Under the pieces are notes generated by a model. It made no database searches, was not told where the DNA came from, and saw only the letters and a program-made list of their open reading frames with translations. Positions 29,780 through 40,785 of a stretch of 64,000 nt of DNA are shown piece by piece (the stretch's first letter is position 1; each line of letters starts with the position of its first letter). The position numbers and the translations under genes were made by a program. Origin of the DNA: Mycoplasmopsis primatum ATCC 25948 (GTDB lineage: Bacteria; Bacillota_I; Bacilli_A; Mycoplasmatales; Metamycoplasmataceae); the NCBI RefSeq assembly GCF_000702785.1, contig NZ_JNJV01000001.1, positions 1-64,000 on the forward strand, given 5' to 3'.

Positions 29780-31837
29780 ATGAAAATCAAAAAACAAGAA
29801 GATCAAAAAGACTGTGGACTTTATGTATTAAATTCATTTATCCAATTTTTTCATCACAAAGAAATAGATATAAATTATTTTAAACTTAATTGTTCATATG
29901 GTAAAGATGGTATCAGTTTATTAAACCTAAAAAATATTGCTAGCAATCACGGACTTAGAATTAATTCTTATACTGGTGATTTTGATGCCTTATTGTCACT
30001 AGACAAAACAAATTTACCACTGGTGCTTTTGCTTAATAGAAATGGTATTGGGCACTATGTTATACTAACAAAAATTAAAAACAACAAGTTTTATATTTTG
30101 GACTCAGAATTTGGAGCACTTATTAAAATGAGTGAGCAGGAATTAAAAAATCAATTTGCTAATGTAGTTATTTTTGTTGAACCAATTAGTTTTGAAAATA
30201 AGAAAGGTAAATTCCTAATTGAAAATAAAATTAAAGATTTAATTTCAAACAGAGGTTATATTTATCCATTGTTAGTTGCCGCTCTTTTAAATTTAGTTTT
30301 ATCATTTAGCTCAACGTTTTTTATCAAAATTGTTTTTGACTTTATTTTGCCAAACTTTTTAAATAAAGCACTGATAGCGATTTTTATATTATTTGTTTGA
30401 TTAACACTAATTAAATTTATTAATTTATATTTTAAAAGCTATCTGATAAATAAAATTTCCAATAGGATATATCTTAATTTGAATCAAGAGTATTTCTCTA
30501 AGCTTCGAAATACTTCTATTAACAATCTATCTAAATTAAACAATTCAGAGTTTTTTAAACGGGCAAGTTTTCTACATTATATAAGTGATTATCAAGCTAA
30601 TTTTGGATACACATTCATTAGTGAAATTTTAAGTTTATGTTTTTCATCTTTATTGTTAATATGACTCAATTATTTATTATTTGCTATTGTTTTTGGTATC
30701 ACTATATTAATTTTGTTTTCTAATTTAATTTATCAATACAAAATTGAAAACAGATATATGAAATCTATTCAAATATCATCTGAAAAGGTTCAAATAGATC
30801 TTGACTATATCAACTCAAAAGAAAATTTTAGTGACTATGGTTTTACAGAACATTTAAATTTTTTACAATACAATAGGACTATAAAGCAAAAACAGGATGA
30901 ACAAATATTATTTAATTACAACAACAATAATGGTCTTTTAAACAACTCTATTATCAACAATATTTCGAATATAGTTATATTTGTTTCTACTTTTTTAATT
31001 ATTAGAAATAAATTAACTAGCGGAGATATGATGATGTTTTTAACTAGTATATCGTTCTTTATTAACCCGCTATTATCTATGTCTAATCTATTTGCTTCAA
31101 AAGCTTTAATGAAAAACTATGTTAATCAAGTCAATTTTGTGTTTAATTTACCTAAAAAAGAATTATTTGATAAAGGAATAATTATTGATCAAATTGACAA
31201 CATAAAATTAGAAAATATTAAATTTGGCTATGAAGAGGGCAATAATATTTTAAATATTAATAAATGCGAAATTAATTCAAATATATGTATTAAAGGAGAC
31301 AATGGTTCAGGCAAAAGTTCAATAGCAAAATTAATAAAAGGCGACTTTGATAACTACACAGGAACATATGAAATCAATGGTATAAATGTTAAACATATAA
31401 ATTTTGAAGATCTAAGAAGAAAAATAGTTTATATAGGTAATAACTTCTATATTCCAAATACAAAAATTATTGATTTTATCACTGATAATAACAGAGAAAA
31501 ATTAGAAGAGTTGAATAAAAACATTATCAAATATAAATTGTTAGATGTGCTAAATAAAGTTAATGTTAATTTAAATATTCATGTAAATAATAACGCTGGT
31601 AATTTGTCCAGCGGTCAAAAGCAAATCATTTTATTACTAAGATTATTCTGTCAGAAGTATAAATTAATAATTTTAGATGAGGCTTTTGAAAATATTGATG
31701 TCGATACATCATTAATTTTTAGAAAGGCTATTAAAAAATATCAAAATGATGCTAGATATATTGAAATTAGTCATAACAGCAATTATATTAACAAAGGAAA
31801 GGTTGTAAATTTTAATGAAGTTAACCAAAATATCTAA
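29780..31837 (+). CDS. Peptidase-containing ABC exporter (C39 bacteriocin/peptide type)
   Basis: 685 residues in one frame through UGA-Trp codons. Residues 1-125 are a C39 cysteine peptidase with Cys12 (QKDCGLYVL), His92 (GHYVIL) and Asp108 (ILDSEFG), which cuts double-glycine leader peptides. A transmembrane region follows (~155-460) and then an ABC ATPase with Walker A GDNGSGKSS (~506), signature LSSGQ (~609) and Walker B IILDEA (~630). This is the layout of PCAT peptide exporters. The next gene overlaps it by 23 bases. The cargo is not visible; no GG-leader peptide was found nearby. Confidence 0.9.
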
Positions 31838-32207
31838 ATGATTTTGATTGTGATTAATTATTATTTTAGTTATATCAATAGCCACATTAGTTTCCATTTT
31901 TATCTATAAAATAGACAAAACAGAAAAAATAAAACTTTATATAGATGAGCACAAAATGATGCATTTAATAGGCAATAATAAGTTAATTTATTCACTTAAA
32001 GAAGGTCAAAAAATAATGCTCCAAATTAACAATAAAAACTTCGAAATCTTTATAAATTTCATAACAATTCAGAAAAATAATGCATTGTTAGATATAACAA
32101 CTGATAACTATGAACTTTATGATTTGATTAAAAAAGATATGACACTCGATGCTAATCTTTTTTATGGACAAACCACCTTATTTAAACTATTGTTTGGCAA
32201 TATTTAG
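31815..32207 (+). CDS. Small single-span membrane partner of the C39 exporter
   Basis: 130 residues, ATG within the end of the exporter gene. Its beginning is rich in UGA-Trp (KWFWLWL), leading into one membrane span (residues ~8-32) and then a ~95-residue outside domain. That domain includes SLKEGQKIMLQINNK and a beta-rich segment, faintly like the membrane-distal barrel of HlyD-type adaptors but far shorter. The overlap argues for a shared complex. The adaptor role is inference. Confidence 0.72.
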
Positions 32208-32234
32208 CTATTAAAAAAAACTTCATAATTTTAA

Positions 32235-32240
32235 TATAAT
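32235..32240 (+). promoter_or_regulatory. -10 box for leaderless ybeY
   Basis: TATAAT ends ten bases before the ybeY ATG at 32251. No Shine-Dalgarno is present between them. Confidence 0.55.
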
Positions 32241-32250
32241 ATATAACTAT

Positions 32251-32709
32251 ATGGTTCAAGTGAATATAAATGTTGAAAATGGCAAATCATTCAATTTCAA
32301 AGACGAATATGAAAAAATTCTATCTAATTTACAAGAGTATTTTCATTTAAAAAACAAAGATGTTTATGTAGATGTGTCTATTGTTGATAACCAAAAAATT
32401 CAAAAGTTAAATAAACAATATAGAGGCAAGGATTACGCCACTGATATTTTATCTTTTGACTTTGGTGACAGAGAAGTTTATAAAGATTTACCTATTTTAT
32501 TATTAGGCGAGTTAGTTATAAGCCATGAAAAAGTTGAAGAACAAGCTAAGGAATTTGGGCATTCATTAAAAAGGGAATACTGCTATCTTTATACACACGG
32601 ACTTGTTCATTTAATGGGTTATGATCACGAAACTGAAACCGAAAGAACTGAAATGAATCAAATTGTCGATGATATATTTCTTCCACTTGGAATAAAAAGA
32701 GAGGAATAG
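32251..32709 (+). CDS. ybeY: Endoribonuclease YbeY
   Basis: 152 residues. Zinc-dependent single-strand RNase involved in 16S rRNA 3' maturation and ribosome quality control. The metal motif HGLVHLMGYDH lies near residue 115, with YRGKDYATDILSFDF before it and LLGELVIS in the middle. First gene of a ybeY-cdd-era cluster, the standard Firmicute order. Confidence 0.96.
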   Translation: MVQVNINVENGKSFNFKDEYEKILSNLQEYFHLKNKDVYVDVSIVDNQKIQKLNKQYRGKDYATDILSFDFGDREVYKDLPILLLGELVISHEKVEEQAKEFGHSLKREYCYLYTHGLVHLMGYDHETETERTEMNQIVDDIFLPLGIKREE

Positions 32710-32711
32710 TT

Positions 32712-33104
32712 ATGGATGTTAAAAAACTTAGAGATTTATTAAAATATTCATATTGCCCATGATCAAAATTTAGAGTCGCTGCTATTGCTATTGATGAAAG
32801 TGGTAAGGAACATTATGGCGTAAATGTTGAAAATGCGGCTTTTCCGTCAGGTTTGTGTGCTGAGAGATCAGCTCTATTTGGTTCAGTAGCATATGGCGCA
32901 AAAGTTGGAACATTTAAAGAAATTCATATCATTTCAAATAGCGAAGATTTTATATCACCATGTGCTGGTTGCCGTCAAGTAATGACTGAATTTATGAAAG
33001 ATGATGCTCTAATTTATCAATATAACAATACTGGTGAAAAATATAGGGTTGATAAAGTAATTGATTTGGTTCCTAGACCAATTAGAAATGATCAAATTCA
33101 ATAA
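32712..33104 (+). CDS. cdd: Cytidine deaminase
   Basis: 130 residues with one UGA-Trp. Converts cytidine or deoxycytidine to uridine or deoxyuridine for pyrimidine salvage. Motif CAERSALFGS carries the first zinc Cys and the catalytic Glu, and PCAGCRQV carries the other two Cys. YCPWSKFRVAAIA is the substrate-binding loop. Starts two bases after ybeY and ends inside TAATG with era. Confidence 0.95.
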
Positions 33105-33976
33105 TGAAAATATGTTTAGTTAGTATATTAGGCAGGCCAAATGTTGGCAAGTCAACATTGCTAAATAATTTGGTGAAGTATGATGTTTCAATCGTTACTA
33201 ATGTCCCACAAACCACAAGAGACCAAATTGTTGGGATTTATGGCGATAGTGAGTATCAAATTGTGTTTGTTGATACTCCTGGCATTCATAAACCATTAAA
33301 CTTACTGGGAGAATCTTTAAACAAAGAAGCGTTTAACTCTATTAATGACACTGATTGCATTTTATTTGTGTCCCCAATTAACGAATCTATTAAAGAGGGT
33401 GATAAATTAATTCTTTCTAAAATTGCAAATGTAAAAAACAAAATTGCTATTATTTCAAAAATTGATTTAGCTAAGAAGCCATCTGATATTCAGCAAAAAA
33501 TTGATGATTTGCAAGAATACAACTTTTTAAAAATATTATCTGTATCTGACAAATATCCAAAAGCAATTGATGATTTATTAGAAATCGTAAAAGAATTTGC
33601 TTATGATGGTGAGCCTTTTTATGATGCTGATTATGTGACTGATAAGTCTATGAGATTTATTGCCAAGGAAATTATTAGAGAAAGTGCTATCAATTTATTG
33701 ACTGATGAATTGCCCCATTCCATAGCTGTTGAAGTTTCAGACTTTATTGAAACAGATGAGAGAATAGAAATCAACGCTTTTATTTATGTAAAAAAGAATT
33801 CCCAAAAAGGCATTTTAATTGGCAAGGGTGCATCAATGATTAAAAAAATTGGAACTAATGCAAGAATTAAAATGCAAAAGCAATTTGATTCCAAAATAGT
33901 TTTAAATCTTAAAGTAAAAGTAGCTAATAAATGAGTAGACGATCAAAAGACATTAAAAAAATTTGGCTATAATTAA
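33104..33976 (+). CDS. era: GTPase Era
   Basis: 290 residues. Assembly factor of the 30S subunit. G1 GRPNVGKST (10-18), G2 TTRD, G3 DTPGIH. The G4 motif reads SKID instead of NKxD, an unusual Asn-to-Ser change. The KH domain has ILIGKGASMIKKIG. A UGA-Trp near the end extends the protein to the TAA at 33974. Start codon overlaps the cdd stop. Confidence 0.95.
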
Positions 33977-34014
33977 AATATAAATTAGTTATTGAAAAAA
34001 TAAATGAGGAAAAT

Positions 34015-35073
34015 ATGAATAGAACTAGACTAGATAAATTATTTGAAGATAAACCAATTGATTGTATTGTTTCAAATGCACCACAAACAAGATTATGATA
34101 TGCTGGCGTTCAAACAACAGATGGTTATACCATTATAGAAAAAGATACTGCATACCTTTTTGTAGATAGCAGATATATTGAATATTGCTCAAAGAAAGCG
34201 AAAAATGTTGAAATTAGATTGCTTAATGGTAATTCATTAGTTGAATTTTTTGACCAAAAAGCCTATAATAATGTTGTTTTTGAAAAAGATTATATTACTT
34301 TTGAACAATTTGATATTCTTTCAAAAATGATTAAACCCGAAAAAATTGGTTGAATATATGGACAGGAATTAAGAATTCAAAAATCAAAAGAAGAGATTGC
34401 TACCATGCAAGAAGTAGTTAATATTTCATTAAAAGCTTATGATGAATTATTAAAATGAGTAAAACCAGGCATGACTGAAAAAGAGGTTGCTGCTAAACTA
34501 AATTATTTAATGAAATTAAATGGAGCAGATAAAGAAAGTTTTGATGAAATTATAGCTACTGGAGCTAACTCTGCTGAACCACATCATCATCCAACAGACG
34601 CCGTATTACAAAATGGGGATTTATTAAAATGTGACTTTGGAGCTTTATACAAAGGTTACAGCGCTGATATAACAAGAACATCAATTTTAGGTGGAGAGTC
34701 TAAGTGCAAAAATCCTGAAAAAATAAAGATCCTCAATATTGTTAAAGAGGCAGCACGCCTTGGACGTGAAGCAGTTAAACCCGGTATCAAAGCATGAGAA
34801 GTTGACAAAGTATGTAGAGACTACATTCAAAAACAAGGATATGGCCCATATTTTGTTCACTCTACAGGCCATGGTTTAGGTATTGACGTTCATGAACTTC
34901 CATATGTTAGATCAAATAGTAATTACACTCTTGAACCAGGAATGATTGTTACTGTTGAACCAGGAATTTATATCCCAGGTGTTGGCGGAGCAAGAATCGA
35001 AGATGATGTTCTAGTAACTAATCAAGGTCATTATGTTTTTTCAAGACCAAACGAAAATCCAATTAAGGCCTAA
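34015..35073 (+). CDS. pepP: Xaa-Pro aminopeptidase (M24B)
   Basis: 352 residues with UGA-Trp codons. Two-metal peptidase that removes N-terminal residues before proline. Metal ligands are seen in CDFGALYKGYSADITRT (two Asp), HSTGHGLGIDVHE (His), TVEPGIY (Glu) and ARIEDDV (Glu). The N-terminal ~120 residues are the creatinase-type domain. GAGGA Shine-Dalgarno. Ends before a strong terminator. Confidence 0.95.
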
Positions 35074-35096
35074 AATAATATTTACATATCTATTTA

Positions 35097-35140
35097 AAAT
35101 ATGTCTAATTCCTCAAAAGTGTTGAATTAGGCATATTTTT
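35097..35140 (+). terminator. Strong terminator after pepP
   Basis: AAATATGTCTAATTC (35097-35111) pairs with GAATTAGGCATATTT (35124-35138) over 15 positions with one G-U, followed by further T. The loop is 12 bases. Confidence 0.93.
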
Positions 35141-35163
35141 ACATCGTTTTTTTCAATTTTTCT

Positions 35164-35169
35164 TATAAT
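35164..35169 (+). promoter_or_regulatory. -10 box for leaderless proS
   Basis: TATAAT ends ten bases before the proS ATG. No Shine-Dalgarno is present. Confidence 0.6.
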
Positions 35170-35179
35170 TAAAAACATT

Positions 35180-36616
35180 ATGAAACAATTAGAAAAAATA
35201 ACTCCACTTGAAGAAGATTTTGCAAAATGATATACTGATGTAGTAAAACAAGGACAATTAATTGAATATGGTCCAATTAAAGGGACACTTATTTTTAAAC
35301 CTAATTCATATGGTATTTGAGAAAACATACAAAAGGAATTAAATGCTGCTTTTAAACCACTAGGAATTAAAAACGTTTACCTTCCTTTATTTATACCAGA
35401 TAAATTATTTGCCAAGGAAAGAGATCACATCGCTGGTTTTAATCCTGAATTAGCAACTATTACAAAAGTAGGTGATAAAACATTAGATGAAAAAATATAT
35501 ATTAGACCTACTTCTGAGGTTTTATTTGCTGATTTATTCAAAAAAATTATAACTTCTCATAAAGATTTACCTATTCTTTATAATCAATGAGCAAACGTTG
35601 TTCGTTGAGAAAAAACTACCAATCCATTCTTAAGAAGCAGAGAATTTTTATGACAAGAAGGACATACATGTCACAATAGCGCTCTTGAAGCCAGAAAATT
35701 TACTAAAACTATGATCAATATTTATGCTAAGTTTTTAAAAAATGTCTTAGCTATACCTACTATTATGGGTAAAAAAACGCCATTTGAAAAATTTGCTGGC
35801 GCTTGTTCAACATATACAGTTGAAGCTATGATGAAAGACGGCAAAGCGTTGCAAGCAGGAACTAGTCATTATTTAGCTCAAAATTTTTCGAAAAAATTTG
35901 AAATTATTTTTAAAAATACTCAAAATGAAGATGAATTTGTTTATCAAACTTCTTGAGGTGTCTCTACAAGAATGATAGGTGCCATCATTATGACTCATGG
36001 TGATAACAGAGGGCTTATTATTCCGCCAAAAGTTGCCCCTATTCAAGTAGATATCTTAGAGTTATTTGCAAATAAAGAACCAGAAGTACATAACTTCTGT
36101 CTCAATCTTTATCATCAACTTGAAAAAAAATTTAGAGTAAGACTTGATTCATCTGATAAATCACCAGGTTATAAAGCATCTAATTCTGAAATTCAAGGTG
36201 TTCCAATCAGAATTGAAGTTGGGCCTAAGGATATAAATAATAATTGTGTAACTATTGTCCGCAGAGACACCTTAGAAAAGACAATAGTTGAGTTAGCAAA
36301 AGTTAAAAGTTTTATTGCTGAATTACTTAAAAAGATTCATAATAATTTATATGATTGTGCAAAAGCAAGATTAGATAAAAATTTAGTGTATGCTAATAAT
36401 TATGAAGATTTTCAGGTGAAAATTAAAGAGCAAAAATTTGTTATTGCGCCTTTTTGTTGTTCTGATGAAGCAGAACAAATTATCAAGGAGCAAACGGGCG
36501 CAACAACAAGATGTATTCCAAGACATCTTGATAAACCACTCGAACCGCAAAAGTGTATCTTTAAGCAATGTCAATCTAAGACAAACAAATACGTAATTTT
36601 TGCTAAAGCATATTAA
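35180..36616 (+). CDS. proS: Prolyl-tRNA synthetase, archaeal/eukaryotic-like type
   Basis: 478 residues with several UGA-Trp codons. Class II synthetase. [15 protein letters not shown], motif 2 region [16 protein letters not shown], and motif 3 [17 protein letters not shown]. The insertion domain of the bacterial ~570-residue form is lacking, and the C-terminus ends in a zinc-domain-like tail finishing AKAY, as in the type 3 enzymes used by mycoplasmas. Followed by the MG284-like gene, an order shared with M. genitalium (established gene order, recalled). Confidence 0.96.
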
Positions 36617-36636
36617 AAGAAGCAACCACTTCTTTT
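36615..36636 (+). terminator. Weak hairpin after proS
   Basis: AAAAGAAG (36615-36622) and CTTCTTTT (36629-36636) form an 8-bp stem over the proS stop. The following T-run is interrupted (ATGATTTTAT), so it may be only partly effective. Confidence 0.5.
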
Positions 36637-36664
36637 ATGATTTTATAGTTTTTAAGGAGAAATT

Positions 36665-37024
36665 ATGTTAAATTTCATGGCTTATAATGCTCTAAATTAC
36701 GCAATGACGGATTTGGAAAAATATAAGGCAGTTGCTGCCATTTTCAGATTAGAACAAGCGAGAGCAAAAATAGATGAAAAGAACTTTTTATTAACATCTA
36801 GCCGATATAAAATTGATCATCAAATAAAGTCATTTTATTCAAACAAATTTATGAAGGTTTTAAGTTCATTAAGTAAAAATTATAAGCATTTACTTGAAAA
36901 TGAATTTTTAAAAGATAACGACTCATTTTGATATACTGATTTTTATTCGAAAACTACTTACTATAAATATCGTAAAAATGCTGTAAATGAATTTTTAATT
37001 TATTATTTTGAAGATGAAGAGTAA
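36665..37024 (+). CDS. MG284/MPN403-like small conserved protein
   Basis: 119 residues with one UGA-Trp. Starts after AAGGAG. Helical and rich in Tyr, Lys and Asn (MAYNALNYAMTDLEKYKAV...). The assignment to the MG284 family rests on its position directly behind proS and on size; the sequence match is from memory. Function unknown. Ends just before a strong terminator. Confidence 0.6.
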
Positions 37025-37034
37025 ATAATGTATG

Positions 37035-37063
37035 CAGGAGAGATGCCTCTCCTGTTTTAATTT
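37035..37063 (+). terminator. Terminator after MG284-like gene
   Basis: CAGGAGAG (37035-37042) pairs with CTCTCCTG (37047-37054) around an ATGC loop, followed by TTTTAATTT. It is unusually GC-rich for the region. Confidence 0.85.
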
Positions 37064-37142
37064 AACAGTTTTATAGTCTTAAAAGGCAAATATTTAATTA
37101 TAATTTTATATAAAAAGTAGAGCAAATATGTAAGGAGTAATT

Positions 37143-38936
37143 ATGACTAAAAAATTAACAAAAGAAATTTTTCTGAATTATGATCCAGTAGATAATTTCA
37201 AAATTCTTAGAGATGAATTTCATAAAAACGCCGAAAATTATTTTAATAATCAAGTTGTTAATTCAAAAATTAATAAACAAGAATGTATTGATTTAGAAAA
37301 CAAATATATTAAATCAATGAAAAAAGTAGATAGTTTTTCAAAATTATTGAGAAAACATAAAGGTTTGTTTTTCTTCCTTATAGGACTAGGCATTTTAGCT
37401 GTTATTATTCTTATTTTTCTATTGGTTGATTATTTTTATCTAAATATGATTAGTGCTCCCGATTCCAAGTGGAAATCACTTATTATTGGCTGTCCAGTTA
37501 CCATAATTGCTTTTATTACTAGTTTTGCCTTAGCATTCGGTATTTTTTACAAAAAAATGAAAAACTATGAAAAGATACTTAACAAGGAAAGAGTGATTGC
37601 TTATGATATTAAATACAAAGCAACTCAGGCTACTAAGGCATTAAACTATTTACTATCAAAATCAGGAATAAAAGAGTATTTATTACAAGAAACAATTCCA
37701 AATATTAAATTAAATAAATACTTATCTGACAATTGATTAAATTACTTTCTATCAAATTTTGGGGGCGATCCAGTAATTAAAAAAATAGAAAATTACTCAT
37801 ATAGAGGTCTTTACTCAGGTTCATTTTTTGGTTCCCCATTTATTTTAGTTAAAAAAAGAGGATGAAACTGAACTGAAAAAACATATACGGGCTCAAAAGT
37901 TGTCGCTGTTACAAAAATGGTAAGAGACTCAAACGGTAAAATGGTTGCACGAGTGGTCTATGAGACACTTACTGCATCAGTGACCAAAGATTTTCCAGGA
38001 TTTACTTATGATACATTTTTATTATATGGGAATGATAATGCAGAAAACCTAGGTTTTACACATTATGCTCAATTTACTAATAAATTAAATGAAAAAGAGC
38101 TGGCCAAATTTTATAAAAAGAAGGAAAAAGAATTCAAGAAAAGATCTGATGCTGCTATAAAAAATGCTGGAAGTTTTACAACTATGGGAAATATAAATTT
38201 TGAAGCATTGTGGCATTGTACAGACCGTAATGATGAAAAAGAGTATAGAATGCTTTTTACACCTGTTGCTCAACAAAAACTTTCTAAATTGTTATTAGAC
38301 AATGAAATTGGCTACGGCGATGATTTTGACTTTACAAAAGCCGGAAAAGTCAATTTAATTGAACCAGCACATATAGAATTTAGCCAAACAATTTTCAAAA
38401 ATAAATTATCGTGCGAATCATTTTTATTTAATAAGATTTACGAACAATTTATGAATAATTATTCAAAATTCTTTAAATCGATTTACTTTACTTTTGCACC
38501 AATTATGTGTATTCCACTTTATATGAACAAAGAACACAAATTGCTAAATATTGAATTAAATGATAATTTATCATTTGCCGAACTTGAAAAATTTGCATTT
38601 TATGCTATTTATAATAAAGGAATTTCTGATTGAAGTGATACTGATGTTATAACTAATATAATTTCAAGAGAGCCACAAAATAATAAAGAATTAGTGGCCA
38701 TTTCAGCACAAGGATTCAAGATTAGATCAAGAATTGAATATGTACCAGCGACTGACAGTAATGGCAAAATTCATATGATACCAGTTCCATGAGATGAATA
38801 TATTTCAGTTGAAAAATCTTATAACATTGAAATATTAAAATCAAAATATTATGAAATTGATGTGGAATTTTTAAATCAAAATAGTATCAGTGACAGTGGC
38901 CAAAGTTTCTGATCTACTTTTGTTAAAATTCTTTAA
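37143..38936 (+). CDS. Large two-span membrane protein next to LemA (DUF3137-like?)
   Basis: 597 residues through UGA-Trp codons, after an AAGGAG Shine-Dalgarno. Residues ~75-97 and ~117-140 form two membrane spans near the N-terminus. The remaining ~450 residues are a soluble domain with NYSYRGLYSGSFFGSPF and a FYKKKEKEFKKR basic stretch. LemA proteins often neighbour DUF3137 membrane proteins with this topology, so I suggest that family, weakly. Likely cotranscribed with lemA 33 bases downstream. Function unknown. Confidence 0.75.
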
Positions 38937-38969
38937 AATAAATATATATTAAATACTAAGGAGAACAGT

Positions 38970-39653
38970 ATGGCTAATCCACTTGACGAAACACAACAAA
39001 ATAATGTTTTAAAAGAAGGCAGAGATGTTAATGTTATTAATAAACAAGTGCCTGTTACAGTAGGCGGAGGTTCAATCTTTTTCGAAGTTCTTTTATGACT
39101 TTTAGGAATTTTACCTGGCCTTATATTTATATTTGTAAAAATAAAAGCTAAATCATATTTACAAAAATTGGAACAAAGAGTTCAACATGGTGCATCACAA
39201 ATTGATAATTATCTTGAACAAAGAGTTCAAATTCTTACTAATGCTGCATCGTTAGTAAACAAATCAATAGAACTTGATAAAGATGTAATGAAATCTGTTG
39301 CTGCCTTAAGAGGTGGAGTTACCACCAACGATAGCAATAGATCTGAAATTGCATCGCAAATTGAAGCAACATCGCAATCTATATTTGCTGGCCTAAGAGT
39401 GCAATTAGAAAGATACCCTGAATTAAAGTCACAAGATACTATTGTTGAAGCTATGGAACAAAATTCATACTTGCAAAAAGAAATTACAGCAGCAAGAGAA
39501 ATTTACAATGATGCTGTTTTAAAATGAAATTCGGAAATTTTTGAATGACCTGCGAAAAAAATTGTTGCTGCTAGATCACACTATACAACTAGAATTCCAT
39601 TTATAGCATCGGCAGAAGTTAAAGCCCAAGCAAGACAAAATTTCTTTCTATAG
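38970..39653 (+). CDS. lemA: LemA family protein
   Basis: 227 residues. One N-terminal membrane span (about residues 33-55), then helices with the family pattern LEQRVQHGASQIDNYLEQRV, LVNKSIELDKDVMKSVAALR and AAREIYNDAVLKWNSEI. LemA proteins are membrane-anchored helical bundles of unknown function, common in mycoplasmas. AAGGAGA Shine-Dalgarno, and a bidirectional terminator follows. Confidence 0.9.
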
Positions 39654-39677
39654 ACAAATGCTTGTTTATGCTATTAA

Positions 39678-39717
39678 AAAAACAAAATGTGAATTATAGA
39701 AAACACATTTTGTTTTT
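39678..39717. terminator. Bidirectional terminator lemA / hypothetical
   Basis: AAAAACAAAATGTG (39678-39691) and CACATTTTGTTTTT (39704-39717) form a perfect 14-bp stem with a 12-base loop between convergent genes. Confidence 0.93.
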
Positions 39718-39735
39718 ATTTGCATGAAGTGAAAA

Positions 39736-40605
39736 TTATCTAAACATCATTACTTTTTTAAATAATGTTTGATTATATTTAGCTATTAATTTTTTGCCAT
39801 AAATAACAGATAAGACTCAATCTTTTAAATATTCTTTCTTATCATCTTCATTATCAAAAATCATATAGTTAGCTTTTATATGAATATCAGCGAATTTTAA
39901 TAAGTTATTAACTTCATTAGTTTTTGCTCTGTCGAATATTGATTGCATTTTTACTATTAATGCATATTTTTTAATGATGTTTTTAACAATTGATGGACTG
40001 TTTTTAATGCCGTGTATTTTGGCTTTTGAATTTGATGAATTTTCAAAAATAGTAAATGCTTCTTTTGAAACGTTTATGTCAAAAGTGTTAAAAACAACTT
40101 CTGACCAGTCATTAAAAAATCTAGCAAAAATATCATTTTTATATCATTTTTTAATTTCTTTTTGAGTATTAATATCAAGATCTTTTCAATCATTTTTGTC
40201 ATAATACATTGCTATTTCCTTGGTCTCATCATCACTAATATTTTCTAAGTCAGCTGACAGTATTTTTTGAATAGGCAATGCAATATTTTCAACAGATTTA
40301 GTGTCAAAATATTCATAAGATAATGTATAAAAACATTGTTCAAGATTCGTTTTAGCATTAACAATTTTTACATCAAAAGTTAGTAATTTTTGATTTTGAG
40401 CCTCGAAATTTGCAATATCTGCTGCCTTTGATAAAAATATTTCTCTAAGCAATTCCGTCGATGCCCTTAATATTAAAACACTTGAACTAACTGACGCAGA
40501 ACTATTTTTTTGTATGCTTGCAATTTTTCTTTTTCACTCAATTGCTGGATACTCAATTTCTTGGATTTCTTTAACTGATTTGATTGTTAATTTATTATTC
40601 GTCAT
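39736..40605 (-). CDS. Unrecognised cytosolic protein
   Basis: 289 residues through UGA-Trp codons. No signal peptide or membrane span; mostly helical, Lys/Asp/Asn-rich, no motif I recognise. The minus-strand TATAAT (40617-40612) ends six bases before the ATG and no Shine-Dalgarno is visible, so the message is probably leaderless. It is flanked by lemA (convergent) and phosphoketolase (divergent). Unlike its neighbours it has no family pointer, so it may be lineage-specific. Confidence 0.7.
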
Positions 40606-40785
40606 AAATTTATTATATTATTAAAAAATTTTTGTTTAAATAATCATTAAAGTTATTATTTCCACATTATATATATTAAACATATTCATATAGGTTTATA
40701 TTTTATATTTCATTTATAATAGAAATATTATGTCATTAAAATTTATTTTTTAATTGATTAAGAAACTTTATAAGATAGGAGAAAT

